From assembly GCA_028641055.1 (NCBI GenBank), contig CM054063.1, positions 50,469,827-50,533,826 of the forward strand: a stretch of 64,000 bases of DNA, written 5' to 3'. The stretch is from Alopecurus myosuroides. Lineage: Eukaryota; Streptophyta; Magnoliopsida; Poales; Poaceae. A program made the position numbers and the translations under genes. Positions 1 through 11,330 of the stretch are shown here, one piece after another; position 1 is the first letter of the stretch; each line of letters starts with the position of its first letter. The notes under the pieces are model-generated. The model was not told where the DNA came from. It saw only the letters and a program-made list of their open reading frames with translations, and ran no database searches.

Positions 1-405
1 TTCCTATGGATTTGGTTAATGCTTTCTTTAAAAAATATTTCCCTGCTAGTGCTCAACATGTTGTTGTGCAAGAAATCTTTAACTTTGAGCAAATTAAAGG
101 AGAAAAATTACCTGAATCTTGGACAAGATTTTGCGCTTTAATAAGAGCTTGCCCTGGTTATCCACTACCTAAAATGAGCTTCTAGATATATTTTATAATG
201 GACTAACTGTTGAATCTAGGACATACCTGGATAGTTGTGCTGGTTGTGTTTTCAGAAAAAGAACTCCAGAAGAAGCTCAAGAATTAATGGCTAAAGTAGA
301 CAAAAATAATGATGATTGGAATATACCCGAGCCTACACCTAAACCAGAACCAACACCAATACCAACACCCAAGAAGAGAGGGATGATTGAATTCAACGAT
401 GAAGT
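1..405 (+). pseudogene. Retrotransposon gag, N-terminal segment (broken)
   Basis: The first 180 bases translate to a typical retrotransposon gag domain stretch, with a central FFKKYFPASAQ-like motif and an ESWTRFCALIRACPG-like motif. Near 175-183 the frame is lost. It resumes in another frame as a segment rich in acidic residues and Pro (…KPEPTPIPTPKK…). The reading frame stops at 405, where the solo LTR is inserted, and resumes at 3063 after one copy of the 5-bp target duplication. The start of gag lies left of the window. It would have encoded the capsid-like particle protein. It is a pseudogene because of the frameshift and the insertion. Confidence 0.75.
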
Positions 406-1067
406 TGTTGGGAATATGCCCTAGAGGCAATCATGTATGATGTATTCCCAATGTATTCATAAATTTATTAAGTCGTCCTTGTTTTGAACATCTGATATAT
501 GTCATTGAATATGTGATTCGATTGTGGAACTATGTATTCATGTTGTTCATACTAAGTTGTCCTTGGTCATCAAGGTTGTGCTGGACACACACCCTAGACT
601 AATGTGAGTGTTGGCTGATGACTCGGTTCCACTTGTCATGGGCATGACGATGCCATTCCAACGTTCACAGACTTGGCTAAAGAGTTTAGCAAGTCGGACT
701 GACCCATATTGAGATGCAACGAGCAAGTCGTCATTTGCATGTCTCAATCAATGTAATCCTTAGACCTGAGATTGTCGCACAATCCGAGTTGTGGATCACC
801 GACTTAGGTTCTGTCAAACGTTGTTCCGTGACAAGGCAATTATAAAGGCAGAGTTCGGGTCGAATGAGAAGCAACCTGCGTGGTGTGGATAATCAAGATG
901 GGATTTTGCCCCTCCGAATGGAGAGATATTCTCTGGGCCCTCTTGAGTGATATGATTCCGGAAGCATGGCCATGCGCAACTCGGTTAAGTGTTAACTGAG
1001 TCTATTGAGTAAGAGTTAGTCAGATGAATCATATATCACGGAACGAGAAGAGAGTTGAGCTATTAAG

Positions 1068-2394
1068 TGTTGGGAATATGCCCTAGAGGCAATCATGGAT
1101 GATGTAATTCCCAATGTATTCATAAAGTTATTAAGTTGTCCTTCTTTTGAACATCTGATATAAGTCATTGAATATGTGATTCGATTGCGGAACTATGTAT
1201 TCATGTTGTTCATACTAATTGTCCTTGGTCGTTAAGGTTGTGCTGGACACACACCCTAGACTAATGTGAGTGTTGGCTGATGACACGGTTCCACTTGTCA
1301 TGGGCATGGTGATGCCATTCCAACGTTCACGGACTTGGCTAAAGAGTTTAGCAAGTCGGACTGCTCCACATTGAGATGCAACGAGCAAGTCGGCATTTGC
1401 ATGTCTCAATCAATGTAATCCTTAGACCTGAGGTTTTCGCACAATCCGAGTTGTGGATCACCGACTTAGGTTCTGTTAAACGCTGCTCTGTGACAAGAAA
1501 GTTATAAAGCCAGAGTTCGGGTCGAATGAGAAACAAGCTGCGTGATGTGGATAATCAAGATGGGATTTTGCCCCTCCGAATGGAGAGATATTCTCTGGGC
1601 CCTCTCGAGTGATATGATTCAGGAAGCATGGCCATGCGCGACTCAGTTAAGTGTTAACTGTGTTTGTTGACTAAGAGTTAGTCAGATGAATCATATATCA
1701 CGGACCGAGAAGAGAGTCGAACTATTTAAGGTATGGCGATTTAATCGCCTATAGTTCGACAAGGTATATCGTGAGGCAAAAGGGACTAAGATGAATATCA
1801 CATTGAAAGGTATGTCGTCATGACTCAATGGGACTTGGGAGTCGGCACGTTCTGCTAGGAGCCTCTACCGATTGATCGATTGGGAGTTGGACTCCAATCG
1901 TGTCCAAGTCGCCATGAGCCTGCAGGGTCGCACACTTAAGAGCGGGAGAAAATGTATTGGTCGGGTTGGACCCGAACCGGAAATGGACTGAGTTGTGAGT
2001 CGGACTCACAGAGGGAATGGGCCACAAGTGTTGTGAAGCCCACTACCATTCGCTATATAAAGAGGGGCGCAGGTTGCCCAGCGGGCACGTTAGTCCACCC
2101 CATGCGTTGGGAACCCTAGCCACATTCAGTCCAGCCGTCGCACCGGACCTAGCAGTCCGCCGTCGGAGCTCCTCCTCGTACGTGTGGATACCGGCAGAGG
2201 TGCTGTACGTTCAGCACTTCGACGTTCGCGGGATCGGATCGGCTGGATCGGATCGTGGACTGCACTTCCCCGACGCGCTTCATCAATAATCCGCAACCGC
2301 GCGTCTAGTGGTAATCATCATGGCCTTCTACCTCGCTAGATCTTGGAAGTACCGCGTAGGAAAAAGTTTTTGTTTATCTCTACGCGTCCCAACA
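1068..2394 (+). mobile_element. Inner solo LTR, same family, nested in the outer solo LTR
   Basis: A complete LTR of 1327 bp runs from TGTTGGGAATATGCCC to ...GTCCCAACA. The target duplication TTAAG is seen at 1063-1067 and 2395-2399. The insertion point is the TTAAG inside the outer LTR, and the matching TTAAG of the inner copy is intact at 1726-1730, which proves the nesting. ORFs predicted inside both LTRs are shadows of the repeat and not genes. Confidence 0.92.
2054..2061 (+). promoter_or_regulatory. TATA box of the inner solo LTR
   Basis: The sequence CGCTATATAAAGAGGGG is a good TATA box about 330 bp before the 3' end of the LTR, in the position expected for the U3/R boundary of a Copia LTR. 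The outer copy has the same box (2721-2728). Confidence 0.6.
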
Positions 2395-2720
2395 TTAAGG
2401 GATGACGATAATTCGCCTATAGTTCGACAAGGTATATCGTGAGGCAAAAGGGACTAAGATGAAAGTCACATTGGAAGGTATGTCGTCATGACTCTATGGC
2501 ACTTGGGAGTCGGCACGTTCTGCTAGGAGCCGCTACCGATTGATCGATTGAGAGTTGGACTCCAGTCATGTCCAAGTCGCCATGAGCCTGCAGGGTCGCA
2601 CACTTAAGAGCGGGAGCAAGTGTTGGTCGGGTTGGACCCGAACCGGAAATGGACTGAGTTTGTGAGTCGGACTCACAGAGGGAATGGGACACAAGCGTTG
2701 AGAAGCCCACTACCATTCGC

Positions 2721-2728
2721 TATATAAA
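2721..2728 (+). promoter_or_regulatory. TATA box of the outer solo LTR
   Basis: TATATAAA in the same context as in the inner LTR. A transcript from it would read rightward into the remaining gypsy gag. Confidence 0.55.
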
Positions 2729-3062
2729 GAGGGGCGCATGTTGCCCTGCGGGCACGTTACTCTACTCCCATGCGTTGGGAACCCTAGCCCCACTCAGTCC
2801 AGCCGTCGCACCGGACCTAGCAGTCCGCCGTCGGAGCTCCTCCTCGCACGTGTGGATACCAGCAGAGGTGTTGTACGTTCAGCACTTCGGCGTTCGTGGG
2901 ATTGGATCGGCTGGATCGGATCGTGGGACTACACTGCATCGACGCGCTGCATCGATAATTCCCACCTGCGCGTCTAGTGGTAATTCTCGTGGCCTTCTAC
3001 CTCGGCTAGATCTTGGAAGTACCGCGTAGAAAAGTTTTCATTTATCTTTACGCGTTCCAACA

Positions 3063-4596
3063 GAAGTGATGAAGGAAGCCAAGAAACCTCTTAAAGAGAT
3101 GGGTATAAAATCTGAAGGTGTGAAGAATTTACCTCCTATAGAAGAATTATATAAGCATGTTCCTCATCCATCAACAGTTGAGGTACACTCTCTCCAATAC
3201 TTTGATAAAAGAGATATTCCCTACTCTAAACCACCTGATCAATGCTTAGATGAATTTGATAATTATGTTGTTAAGCAAGATAATTTTAATGTGAGAGTGC
3301 AAAACCACCTTATGGAAAACTCTAGAGCTATTGATAATTTGAATGATATTATTGAAAGAACCTCTAATGATGTTAAAATGCTTTTTAAACATTTTCAAAT
3401 GGTTCAAACTCAAATTGATCAACTTACTAAAGTGCAAAAAGACATGCTAGCTAATGCTTCTAGAGATAAACATGTTTGTGAAATAATTACTAGAAGTGGT
3501 GTTTCTACTCAAGATCCCTTGTATCCTGAAGGACGTCCTAAAAGAACTGAACAAGATTCTCAGGAACCTAAAAACACTAGTTCTCCTTCTAAGAAAAACA
3601 TGAAAAGACATAAAACTGTTGTAGAATCTCCTGAACCTGCTAAAGATCCTAATAGTATATCTATTTCTGATGCGAAAACTGAAAGTGGTAATGATAAAAG
3701 TGATGCTTCTAATAAAGAAGAAAATGTAGCTGAACCTGAAAAGCAAACTAAAACTATGAAGTATACTAAGGAGGATTTCATTGCCAATAAACATGGTAAA
3801 GAAAGAGAGCCTTGGGTACAAAAAGCAATGCCTTTTTCTAATAAGAACCACAAATCTAAGGAAGAAGAACATTATAATAAATTCTGCGAGTGGATGAAAC
3901 CTTTGTTCTTCCAAATCCTTTGAATGATGCTATTAAGTTGTCTCCTTATTCTAAATATATGAAAGATATTGTCTCAAACAAAAGGAAAATTCCTAATGAG
4001 GAAATTTCTACTATGCTTGCTAATTACTCTTTTAATGGTAAGGTTCCAAAGAAGCTTGAAGACCCTGGTATTCCAACTATTCCTTGTTCCTTTAAAAAAC
4101 AATTATGTTAGAACTGCTTTATGTGATATGGGAGCTGGAGTTAGTGTTATGCCTTTTTCTCTTTATAAGAGACTATCTCTTGAAAAATTAATGCACACTG
4201 ATATCTTTGCAAATAGCTGATAAATCTACTGCTATTCCTGTTGGTATATGTGAGAATGTTCCTGTTCAAGTTGCTACTAATTGTTTGATATTAACTGACT
4301 TTGTTGTGTTGGAAATGGCTGAAGATGATAATATGTCTATTCTTCTTGGGAGAACTTTTCTTAACACTACAGGGGATGTTATTGATTGCAATCAAGGAAA
4401 AGTAACTTTTAATGTTAATGATAAAGAGCATACTGTTTATTTTCCCAATAAGATTGATAGAAGATATGGTCTAAATTCAATTGAAAATATTGAGACCATC
4501 AAAATAGGAGAATTTTATTGTCCCATTCCAGTACCACCAAAACAATATGAAATTATTATGATTGGTACTATGTCTATCAAGGTTGAGGTAACATAA
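3063..4596 (+). pseudogene. Gypsy gag C-terminal part and aspartic-protease-like segment (frameshifted)
   Basis: After the solo LTR the coding frame resumes and runs to 3923. It is Lys/Glu-rich with a helical segment (about 3250-3450) and a low-complexity acidic tail. It then continues in other frames: 3890-4111, 3969-4220 (with LCDMGAGVSVMP, the retropepsin-like D-x-G-A active-site motif, near 4120-4150) and 4207-4596 (with an ILLGRTFLNTTGDVID motif typical of plant gypsy gag-proteases). The ORF therefore needs at least two frameshift corrections. It would supply the capsid and the protease that matures it. This copy cannot do so. Confidence 0.75.
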
Positions 4597-5578
4597 TTAT
4601 TTAGTATTGACCAAAGTTTTTCTTCATATGCAAATAATTCTGATAACAAGACTTGATCACCCTTGTTAACAAAATGATTTTGAATGAAGAGGTCAATGTT
4701 TTCACTATATTTTCACCTTCCCCATTATGTTTTCACCATGATTACTTATGTTATCACCTTGCCACTTTAGTACAACCATGTTTCCATCATCCATAACCTT
4801 TTTTTCATCGTACATACTTTTCTTTTCACAGTGATTTGTCATGTTTTCACCATGTTATGTTTGTTTTCACCAACCATATTTTTTTTCACCGCTTCCATCT
4901 TTGTTTTCACTAGGTATTTACACATTAGAATGTTTTGGAACCTCTGTAGTTCTGATTTTGGTTTTTTTCCACCTTTTCATAATTGTTTTCCAGGTTTATA
5001 ATTAATTATTAAATTCTGAAAAAAAAACTCGAAAATAAATTTTCTCGAAAAATTCCGGAAAAATTATAATAAATTTTTACGTTCAAAATGAGGCAGAAAG
5101 CCACCTGAGAGATCCCAGGGGGACCCACCAGTCAGGCACACCATGGGGTGGCACGGCCTGCCCCTTGGTGGCGCCAGCACATGGTGTGGGGCCCCCTGGC
5201 CCTCCACTTACTCTCTCCACTGCCAAAGTCTTCTCTCTCACCCCCAAAACTGAAAACATTTCCTGGAACCCGTTTTCTTGTTGTTCTTCCTCGAGATTTT
5301 TCTATCTCTTTGCTCAGCCCATTATTTTTGCTGAAATTTGGTGCATTTGCTCTCCGGTATGTGACTTCTCCGATTATCCAAGTAGAATTTTATTTGGTGG
5401 AGTATTTCTTGAGTATTTTGGTACTGTAGGTGACAGCTTATGTGAGTTTGCATGCTTATTTGAGTAGAAATAATTTAGTTTTGATGCATGTTTAGCTCTC
5501 ATATAAGTCTCTATAGTAGTTTCCACCTTATAGTTGCTTTAAATCAATTTTTGTGATGATTGTTAAAAAATTTCAGGG
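4597..5578 (+). other. Non-coding spacer inside the gypsy element
   Basis: About 980 bp lie between the protease segment and the second ORF. The left half is T-rich with many TTTTCACC motifs (4690-4920). The right half (5100-5230) is GC-rich, like an untranslated leader. No reverse transcriptase or integrase motif was found in any frame. The ORFs at 5148-5467 show no family resemblance and are probably chance. Confidence 0.5.
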
Positions 5579-6674
5579 ATGGATAGCCATAATTTTGGAG
5601 AGATATTTAGGAGTGATGCTCCTAGGAGAAGAAGGCCCTCACATTCTTCCGCTCTAGTGAGGCCATTATACAATGAAGACGTTATTGCACCGACTATTGA
5701 CGATGCAGGAGGTGATGGTATCGTTAACCCATCTAGCTTTCCTTGCATTACATTTCTAAGAAGTGCAGGTTTATTAGATGACTTTCGTATGCTTATTAAA
5801 AGAGTTAGTCTAACCAACTTTATGGAGGATGAAATCCCTTAGTATGCTACTCTCACAAAAACTTTTGTTGAGAGGTTTAAATTTTGGAACGCACATTTTG
5901 GTCCAACTGTTGCTTTCAAGCTATATAGTAGTCATGTTTCTTTGTCCGTTGTAGATTTTTGTGCTATTGTAGGTATCAACGCTTCCGGGTAAGCAAGCAA
6001 GATTCATGATAAACCAGCAGATCTCCAGGGGCTCTACCGAGAAATCACCAATGATGATGGTCGTTCATCCCAGCGTGGAAAGATAAGGAACATCCAACTT
6101 CCTGCCCTTAGATATTTTACTTACTATCTTGCTACTAGTATCCTTGCTAGGGAAAACACTAGTAAAATTTCTAGTTATCAACTTGCTTTCATTGATGCTG
6201 CGCTGAACCGTAGCATGAAGTATTGGTGCACTTGTTGCACGCCACCTTGCTGCTAATGGGCCTATTTTTGGGGGGTTTATTGCTACACGTGTAGCAACTG
6301 CTTTAAAATTTTATATTGCTCCGAATGATGAAATAATTGCTCCATGTAGACTTAATCTCTCTGTCATGAAGTCCCATCATTTTGTTACTGCTAGCTCTAC
6401 TGCTAATCATTTAGTATATAGAGTTCTATTTATTGACGAAAATGAGCGGGAAGTTATTTTGCCGCGGCCTGTTTTGTTCAAAGTTGACAGGTCCCCATGG
6501 TCGCGCTCCAAGAAGGATATAGATGAGCATCTGAGCACGATGGATTTTTACACGCAGCAGGAGAGGCGAGATGCGCCCTCCGAGGACTACACCACGCAGT
6601 ACACCGGAGCGTCCTCGAGCACATATCAGGAGGAAGGTTCCTCCTCGGCATACTACGGGGGCGCCGCCCTGTGA
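5579..6674 (+). pseudogene. Athila ORF-1-like protein (broken)
   Basis: Translation from the ATG at 5579 gives a protein with an LRSAGLLDDFRMLI-like stretch, then a TFVERFKFWNAHFGPTVAFKLY-like stretch, as in the Athila ORF-1 family of plant Ty3/gypsy elements. A stop (TAG) interrupts it at about 5840 and further frame changes follow. A last open stretch (6366-6674) ends in a Ser/Tyr/Gly-rich tail. The function of this family is not established; it has been compared to a virus-like extra ORF downstream of pol. I assign the family by pattern only. Confidence 0.6.
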
Positions 6675-6712
6675 TCCCCTTGGTGAATGATCTCCACTTA
6701 GGACAAAAGCCT

Positions 6713-6726
6713 AAGCTTGGGGGGAG
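6713..6726 (+). other. Internal polypurine-tract-like sequence
   Basis: AAGCTTGGGGGGAG follows GGACAAAAGCCT, and lies 40 bp after the end of the second ORF and nearly 2 kb before the 3' LTR. It is almost the same as the true tract next to the LTR (8653-8666), including the upstream GGACAA and AGC context. It may be a second plus-strand primer or the scar of a duplication. Confidence 0.55.
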
Positions 6727-8650
6727 GTATACCGACATCACACTCATTTATATATCATGTTCGGTCGGTTCTTCGTGTATCCATATTTTCGCTTCTTTCG
6801 TTTTTTTTTTGTTTTTTCGTTTTTTTTTGTTTTATCTTTTTGTTCTTTTTTTCCAAAACACAAAAAGACCAAAAATATTTCTGTTGTTTCTCTTTGTTTG
6901 CTTCTTTAGTTTATTTTTTTTGGTTTGCTTTCTTTTCTCGTTTCGGTTTAATATTCAAAAATCCAAAAATATTTTGCTTTGTTTTGCTTGTTTCTTTCCG
7001 TTCTTGTTTTAATTTGAAAACCCAAAAATATTTGTTGTTCTTCTTTGGTTTTGTAAAGATTGTTGTAGAGTTCACCGGACTTCTGTGTCCCCATTGGAGC
7101 TTGATTATCATTCTATATTATTTGATCCACACAAGCGAAGAGCAGTAATGATGACTTACGACAATCCAAGTTGTGGTGAGAGGCTAGTATGAACTCTATT
7201 TGTTTTATTTTTGTACATATACTCATCGTGTGAACATGCTTAGCCCATTCATGTAAGGTGTATGTTATTTATTTAATGCTTAGTAGTTCGTTCTCTAACG
7301 TGTTAGTTCCAACTTATTAATATATGATAGCTTGTCGTATAGATGTTTGCTTGCATTGTTTTATTCATAGAAGGGTGTGACATTGTGGTATCTCCTCTGT
7401 TTGTTTCGCTTGAATCAACTTGGCACATGCTCACGCATGTTAAGACTGAAAACAAAAGGTCACTTAAGCCTCGATGATTTATTTTTCCTCAGAGTATTTG
7501 TATCACTTTTATGACCCGGTTAATTTTGTTTTGTCGCAAGCATGATTATAACAGCTATCGCTCTCTTGATTGTCGCACCCCATCTATTACTAGCCTTCAC
7601 CTGTACTGAGTATGAAATGCTACTCGTGCAATCCAACTCCCGAAAACCAAATTTTCCCAATTGTGTCCACCATACCTACCTATATGTGGTATTTAACTGC
7701 TACTCCAAGTAAATTGCTCATGTGCTACCTTTAAAACTTGCTAAAAAATCATTCTTGTTTTGTGCCCCTGTTTTAGCTCATGAAGACGTAAATAGAGAAT
7801 CTTTATCTCACTTGTCGATTGGATTTCACACCATGGACTAGTGGCTTCATCCGCTTATCCAACTGATAGAGAGCAAGCAGCAGGGTGCCCAGTCCCAAAT
7901 TAATACAACAATTCTTTTCACTATTTTTGCCCTTGATTTATCAGTCAAAGCATAATCGTGTAAACAAAAGAGAAAGAGAGATGACCTTCTACACCAGTTT
8001 CGTCCTTCAAATGGGAGCCGCTCTTGTGAAATCTAGTTGGCTTGTGAAAAACTGTATTTTTCTGTTTACCATTCGTTGACATAAGCATACACCTCTCTAA
8101 AAATATATTTTATGCCTATGTTTAACAAAATAAAAGCTCTAAGACATGAGTGATCCATGATTCCCTCTCCGAAGGGCTTTCTTTTACATTTATGTTGAGT
8201 CTTCACGTTCTCACTTTATGCACCTTCTTGAGAGCATGGCTGTTATTCTTAGTGAAATGTGCTTGTCCTAGAACACGGTTGATAGTGGTATAACTTTGAT
8301 GCTTGTATCTTTGATATTATTTCTAGTCTTCATTTAAACTTCAGAGGTGCCCTAGCATTTATGTTTTTCTCCATTATTAAGGGAAAGCGAGTACACTTTA
8401 TCATACCCTATTATGAGCATTGCAATCCTGCAGATTGATATACTTCATGTTGTCTATTATTAGTTTGTTGGCATCTTTTCATGGTTTGCATAACTGTTGG
8501 GTAGCTTTTATTTTCCATAAATCTTATTATGAATTGCCTCAGCACTTGATCATATAGTGAGTATATTTACATTATATGAAACAAATGTGTTCATAAAAGT
8601 CTTTTATCGCACTCAGTTGTCACTGAATTGCTTGAGGACAAGCAATAAGC
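6727..8650 (+). other. 3' non-coding region of the gypsy element
   Basis: About 1.9 kb with no supported gene. 6780-7060 is T-rich, with repeated CAAAAAxATTT-type blocks (three CCAAAAATATTT-like copies near 6868, 6965 and 7022). The rest is AT-rich and unstructured. Small ORFs here are low-complexity shadows. Confidence 0.5.
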
Positions 8651-8667
8651 TAAGCTTGGGGGGGAGT
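8651..8667 (+). other. Polypurine tract next to the 3' LTR
   Basis: TAAGCTTGGGGGGGAGT lies immediately before the LTR start TGATACGTC. This is the expected position and composition of the plus-strand primer of reverse transcription. Confidence 0.8.
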
Positions 8668-10053
8668 TGATACGTCGAAAACGTATCTCCTTTTCCGAAC
8701 ACTTTTCTTATTGTTTTACTCTGAACTTGTAAGTTTTGGATACCACTAACACGGACTAACATTGTTTTCAGCAGAATTACCTTGGTGTCTCGTTTCTGTG
8801 CAGAAAAATCAACTTTCGGAAAATTGCCCAGAAAAGACCCCATTGGCCCTAAAACGACAGAAGACCCCGGGAGCCAGAAGAAGACCCGGAGAGGGGCCAG
8901 GAGGTGGCCAAACCACCCCCCGACGCGCCCTCCCTCCTAGCCCGCGCCGCCAGGTGGTGTGGGCCACCCCTGGACCCCCTCGGACTCCCCTTTCGACTAC
9001 ACATTTCCTTCAACCCTAAAATGCGAGGGGGTTCGTCATATTCCACAGAAACACAACAGCGCGCCACCTCCACCGCAAAACTCAATTCGGGGATCAGAAG
9101 TTCATGTTCTGGAACCTAGCCGGGACGGGGATTCGAAGGAGATCATCGCCATCGACACCGCCACTCCTTCTTCATCAACCATCCATGATTCCCCCGTCCA
9201 TGTGTGATTAAATACCGTTGTAGGCTGGGAGGGATGGAAGGGATTGGATAAGATTGATCATGTAATAATGCCAGATTGTTAGGGCATAGTGCCTAGTATC
9301 CATTGTTAGTGTTTTCTACTGTCGTTGCAACTTGTTATGCTTAATGCTTGTCACTAGGGCCCGAGTGCCATGATTTCAGATCTGAACATGTTATTATTTC
9401 ATGAGTATAGTTATGTTTCTTGATCATACCTGCAAGTTGTTTACACATATTGTTGTCCGGAACCCGAGGCCCCAAAGTGACAGAAATTGGGACAACCGGA
9501 GGGGATGGTTGTGATGTGAGAATCACATGTGTTCACAGAGTGTTAATGCTTTGCTCCGGTGCTTTATTAAAAGGACCACCTTAATTGCCAGTAGTTTTCC
9601 TAGTGGCCACGCTGCCACGGGCCGGTAGGAGAAAATATGTTTTGCAAGTTTCTCATTGCGAGCACGTACGACTATATTGGAACACATGCATATGGTTTGC
9701 CTACATGTTCGATACTGCAATGCCCACGTTATTATTATTACATGACCCTTGTTGTCCATGTAACGCCCGTTCATCAATTTCCTCTATGCATGCGGTACTC
9801 CCATCCTGTTGTTTTCCGCGACTGCTACTGATGTTACTATTTTACTACTGCTGTTATTTTATTTCTATTGCTGCTATAAAACTGTTACCACTGATAAATT
9901 GTTGCGAGCAAGTCTACTTTCAGGTGCAGCTGAATTGACAACTCAGTTGTTAAGGCATATAAATATTATTAGCCTCCCCTTGTGTTGAATCAATAAATTT
10001 GGGTTTTACTTCCCTCGAAAACTATTGCGATCCCCTATAATTGTGGGTCATCA
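8668..10053 (+). mobile_element. 3' LTR of the Athila-like element
   Basis: The LTR begins TGATACGTCGAAAACG and ends ...GTGGGTCATCA, so its ends are TGAT/ATCA. Length is 1386 bp. It has a GC-rich block at about 8860-9000. No gene is supported inside it, and the many short ORFs in both strands are shadows. The target duplication cannot be checked because the 5' end is outside the window. Confidence 0.8.
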
Positions 10054-11202
10054 ATGCGCATTGCTGATTTTAAGTTTTCTCGATAGGATCTATATCGTTC
10101 AGCCCATGCGCGACCACCACACACAATCTATGCCGACAATAGAGGCGACATGGTCAGATCTAAATCGTCTCAAAAGGGAACGGGAACATGATTAGGGGTG
10201 CAAATGAACTCACCAAGAACTCTGCTGCAATTGAGAATGTCGGATCCGCCGCAGCAGAGAGATAAAGCCCCGCCGCGTCCGGAGAAGAGGAAACAGATGG
10301 CACGGTCCGACAGGCGGTTCACTCGATTCAATAGCAAAATCACGGGGCCACCTATCGGAAACAATAACTGGCAACACGTTTTTTAGGAGGGTTTAACATA
10401 ACCTCACACTCACTTCAGATGGAGATGCCGGTTTTATCGCCCCAGGTCGGCCAATGGCTATTTCCACGCAAAGAAACATCGCACGAGAGCTATTTGAAGG
10501 AAAGACGTCGTGTTCCTTCTATTCCCGGAGAGAAACGGCGCACAAGAGCTATTGGCCCATTGCACATGACGTAGTTCGAGTAATCTTTTGGTGCTAGCTG
10601 AACTATGAAGTAATTGGAACCTATGTACCCGAAGGAAGTGGTCTTGTGTAGTCCTTATACCTTGATCATATACCGCCACATTGAACTGTCGCTCTGTCGG
10701 TACCATCCCATGTGCCATCCACTTGGGATTCTTCTCCATATTTGCTTGCAAGTCTTCAATCTCTAACCCCGACGTCTCCCTCTTTGTAAGCTTCATCTCG
10801 CTGAGATTTTGCGCACCTCCTCGGTGGGACTGTCTAGTGAACTTCCATCTTCCGTCGTTGAGTTCTCTTTTCCACGGCCGCTCTTGATATCAGATAATTT
10901 GATGATATATCTGAGACTTCTGTTACGCGTAGTGTAGGTAATGATGCCTTTATCAGTAAGACATCATTTGTCAAGGATACACAAATCAATCTAACCTAGT
11001 TGGAAGTACAACTACACTACGGTTGCTCTGCGAAAATTAGTTTCAGCTCCTACCGCTCCGCTCTTCAGGTTCCGCGGAGTTGATGTCTTCGTCTCCACTC
11101 CGTCCGCTTTGGGAGTCAAGTTTGTGCAGTGGAGAGGATCCGAATAGACCCTATGTTCTTTCCTTTTTTTGTTTCTAGGAATAAGGAGCCGTTCATTGTT
11201 AG
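10054..11202. other. Unassigned sequence, no supported gene
   Basis: Low-copy-looking DNA between the gypsy LTR and a MITE. The longest ORF (10458-10796, minus, 112 residues) has no recognisable motif. It could be a gene fragment, but nothing beyond its length supports that. Confidence 0.4.
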
Positions 11203-11330
11203 TACTCCCTCCGTTCAACAATACTTGACTTCTATTTGTCCAAATATAAATGTATCTAGACATGTTTTAGAGTATATGTACATTCATATTTGGAAAAGTG
11301 GAAGGCGAGTATCGTTGAACGGAGGGAGTA
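11203..11330. mobile_element. Stowaway-type MITE
   Basis: The 124-bp element (11205-11328) starts CTCCCTCCGTTCAACA and ends with the inverse, TTGAACGGAGGGAG. It is flanked by TA on both sides (11203-11204, 11329-11330). The CTCCCTCCGT terminus and TA target are diagnostic of Tc1/mariner-derived Stowaway MITEs in grasses. It has no coding capacity. Confidence 0.9.

Larger units (their letters stand above)
406..3062 (+). mobile_element. Solo LTR (Copia-like), interrupted by a second solo LTR
   Basis: The element begins TGTTGGGAATATGCCC and ends ...GTTCCAACA, and is flanked by GAAGT at 401-405 and 3063-3067. When the inner insertion (1068-2394, plus one TTAAG copy) is removed, the two halves 406-1067 and 2400-3062 join into one LTR of about 1325 bp. 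This is the same length and sequence family as the inner copy. There is no internal region, primer-binding site or polypurine tract, so this is a solo LTR left by LTR-LTR recombination. The ATATGCCCTAGAGGCAAT start resembles the Angela/BARE Copia group. Confidence 0.9.
1..10053 (+). mobile_element. Athila-like Ty3/gypsy LTR retrotransposon, 3' part, interrupted
   Basis: The order is gag (1-405, then 3063 onward), an aspartic-protease-like segment, a non-coding spacer, a second ORF of Athila ORF-1 type (5579-6674), a long 3' non-coding stretch, a purine tract (8651-8667) and the 3' LTR (8668-10053). The 5' LTR lies outside the window. I find no reverse transcriptase, RNase H or integrase between the protease segment and the second ORF, so this copy is either internally deleted or non-autonomous. 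Gag is interrupted by the solo LTR at 406-3062. Class assignment rests on the domain order and on the TGAT...ATCA LTR ends. Confidence 0.8.
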
